The translations under genes and the position numbers were made by a program. From CAZIVP01 sp964542915 (GTDB lineage Bacteria; Calditrichota; Calditrichia; Calditrichales; Calditrichaceae), in assembly GCA_964542915.1 (NCBI GenBank), contig CAZIVP010000002.1:1-64000 (forward strand): 64,000 bases of DNA. Reading direction: 5' to 3'. Below the pieces are notes generated by a model. That model had not been told where the DNA came from. It did no database searches and saw nothing but the letters and a program-made list of their open reading frames with translations. Positions 62,890-64,000 of this stretch are shown piece after piece (positions within the stretch are counted from its first letter, which is position 1; each line of letters starts with the position of its first letter).

Positions 62890-63548
62890 TCAATCGCAAA
62901 AAAACATACTTTCTAACATAGATATCACTTTGAAAACATAGTACCGAACTTCTTTTAGCCGCCTCCGAGACGATTGCAGCAGTTCGTTTTGGGAGAAAAA
63001 TGCTTTTAATTTAATATCAATTTTATCGGCAAATTGCTGCGATAGTACATCAAACCAATATCTATGTGCAATGGCAGGCTCACCAAAATGTTTTTGTAGT
63101 AGCAATTATTCAGCACCGGTGCAATTAACGTTTTAATTCATCCTGTAAAAATACAGCACCAAAGTGACAGCACCCATTTTCCGCAAAGCGGTACCTATAT
63201 TGCATCCACAACAAAGACATCAGTGTGACTTTTTTTCTTGGGCTACATAAGCGCCGGCATTTCCTTGCGCTCATCAGTACTGAATTTTCGTAAAGGTAAT
63301 TGAATGGGTTCGACTTTAATCCACCCCTCATGCCGGCGTTTAAATTGTTCGATAATCTTTTCATAGGCCGGCGCTGTATTGTCTGCAAAGTAAATGGTAG
63401 TTGATTTTTGAGATTGATTGCGGGAATGTAGAGGTAACGGGTAAAATATTAAAGAGAGGCTTATTGCTCTGATAGACAAAATCAAGACCCGTTGATATTT
63501 TGATGTCGGATAGAGGGATCGCAGCTCTGCCGGGATACAAACTAACAC
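62890..63548 (-). pseudogene. Decayed extracellular solute-binding protein gene
   Basis: The first open piece (from 63548) ends its signal-like region and then reads TTIYFADNTAPAYEKIIEQF and STDERKEMPALM, the start of a family-1 solute-binding protein of an ABC importer. In the next frame the sequence continues SHTDVFVVDAI, a stop, then VPRFAENG, again as in that family. A further piece, starting at 63105, reads GEPAIAHRYWFDVLSQQFAD and may be its C-terminal end. Frameshifts, a stop and a large internal deletion are present. No permease genes are nearby. The 62639-62889 gap is the leader of the neighbouring T9SS gene and shows nothing else. Confidence 0.5.
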
Positions 63549-63552
63549 CCTA

Positions 63553-63600
63553 AAATTTTATTAGATAACAATCGGCACAGTGCTTACCTTTACAATTCGG
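63553..63600. repeat. Interspersed repeat, copy 2
   Basis: TTTTATTAGATAACAAT, then CGGCA, then CAGTGCTTAC and CTTTACAATTCGGG, match 22721-22767. This copy lies immediately before the solute-binding-protein relic and 135 bases before pgsB. Here the ATG of the other copy is lost, which argues that the repeat is noncoding. Confidence 0.65.
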
Positions 63601-63735
63601 GTTAAACAATACGCCTAACTGTTTAAAGAGGAATATATCAAGAATTCAGTTTGGCATAATGATTGAACGACAAAAATAATGATGGATGGATTAATATTAA
63701 CGGTTTAATCTCGGTTTAGCACAGAGGTTTTTTTG

Positions 63736-64000
63736 ATGATTGCTTTTTATCTGGGTTTCCTGGTTCTTTTAATATGCTATTTATTTATCGAATTCTACGG
63801 GTTGAAGAGAGCTGTACAAAGCATCCCACTGCGCATTCTGGTAAACGGCGCCCGCGGCAAAACATCCGCCGCCATTATCTTACATCACATTCTCATAACC
63901 AATGGCTGCAGAGCCTTTGCCAAAACAACCGGCAATCAACCGTTATTGCATACCGAAACCGGCCACTCGATTCCCATCCGTCGTTTCGCGCCCGCTTCCA
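63736..64000 (+). CDS. pgsB: PgsB/CapB-like poly-gamma-glutamate synthase, N-terminal part (runs off the window)
   Basis: Eighty-eight codons are visible. A membrane helix at residues 2-18 (IAFYLGFLVLLICYLF) is followed by IPLRILVNGARGKTSAAII, the P-loop typical of the Mur-ligase-like PgsB/CapB amide ligase, then RAFAKTTGNQPLLHTETG and IPIRRFAPAS, both diagnostic of the family. The enzyme joins glutamate units by gamma-amide bonds at the inner membrane to make a capsule or released polymer. Partners pgsC, pgsA or pgsW would be expected just beyond the right edge. ATG 63736 has no strong ribosome site; no other start is plausible. Confidence 0.85.
   Translation, partial: MIAFYLGFLVLLICYLFIEFYGLKRAVQSIPLRILVNGARGKTSAAIILHHILITNGCRAFAKTTGNQPLLHTETGHSIPIRRFAPAS

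Noticed and set aside
63646..63672. Sigma-54-like promoter TTGGCA-N6-TTGAA before pgsB
   Set aside because: The essential GC of the -12 element is GA here, and no sigma-54 activator gene is nearby.

Overview
The window looks like a chromosome segment of a Gram-negative bacterium of the FCB/Calditrichota kind. Four large exported proteins end (or ended, before a frameshift) in the type IX secretion C-terminal sorting domain with an NYPNPFNP-like motif. There are two TonB-dependent receptors, one with the sigma-FecR-receptor signalling set typical of that group, an LPS heptose epimerase (HldD) and a bacterial deoxyhypusine-synthase-like gene. The species cannot be named from the sequence alone. 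Coding is dense. Base composition is uneven: housekeeping genes are moderately GC-rich, and several accessory genes are plainly AT-rich.

Layout. 1-6.1 kb: an IS3-type end, a frameshifted LVIVD-repeat exported protein, hldD, a four-helix-bundle (S23/IVP-like) gene bracketed by TGGAAT repeats, and a deoxyhypusine synthase-like gene. 6.3-9.2 kb: a light/UV-damage operon (TudS/YbgA-like protein, SRPBCC protein, photolyase). 9.3-13.4 kb: ECF sigma, FecR and STN-TonB receptor. 13.9-19.7 kb: a DUF4397 triplicate exported protein, a phytoene/squalene synthase and a second TonB receptor. 19.8-24.5 kb: sugar kinase, MDR oxidoreductase, FAH-family hydrolase and SDR. 24.6-28.8 kb: a 90-bp MITE-like element, then an unassigned locus (unknown protein, tandem-AAA ATPase, divergent WYL regulator). 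29.1-34.0 kb: Ser/Thr kinase-TPR with its ECF sigma, an exported cysteine protein and an OsmC protein. 34.5-38.1 kb: a giant PKD/VCBS/ASPIC exported protein. 39-41.4 kb: ArsR/CmtR-like repressor and P1B metal ATPase. 41.7-44.3 kb: amidohydrolase and an IS3 element.

44.3-58.3 kb is the standout. It is a leftward multigene island with a type III-like restriction subunit (Res), a DUF3800 protein, a small nuclease-like protein, a beta-class DNA methyltransferase, a RelE-fold/UvrD helicase, a RapA-like SNF2 helicase and an Hsp70/actin-fold ATPase. It reads as a mosaic defence operon: res, mod and uvrD are GC-rich, while the DUF3800/nuclease pair, the SNF2/Hsp70 pair and the methyltransferase's target-recognition segment are AT-rich. 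A short, highly structured, promoter- and terminator-bounded candidate RNA lies on the opposite strand between the nuclease-like gene and mod.

58.5-64 kb: a small coiled-coil membrane protein operon, decayed genes (an ISL3-like transposase relic, a frameshifted small gene, a solute-binding-protein relic), another type IX-sorted protein and, at the right edge, the start of a pgsB/capB-like poly-gamma-glutamate ligase. No tRNA, rRNA or CRISPR array was recognised.
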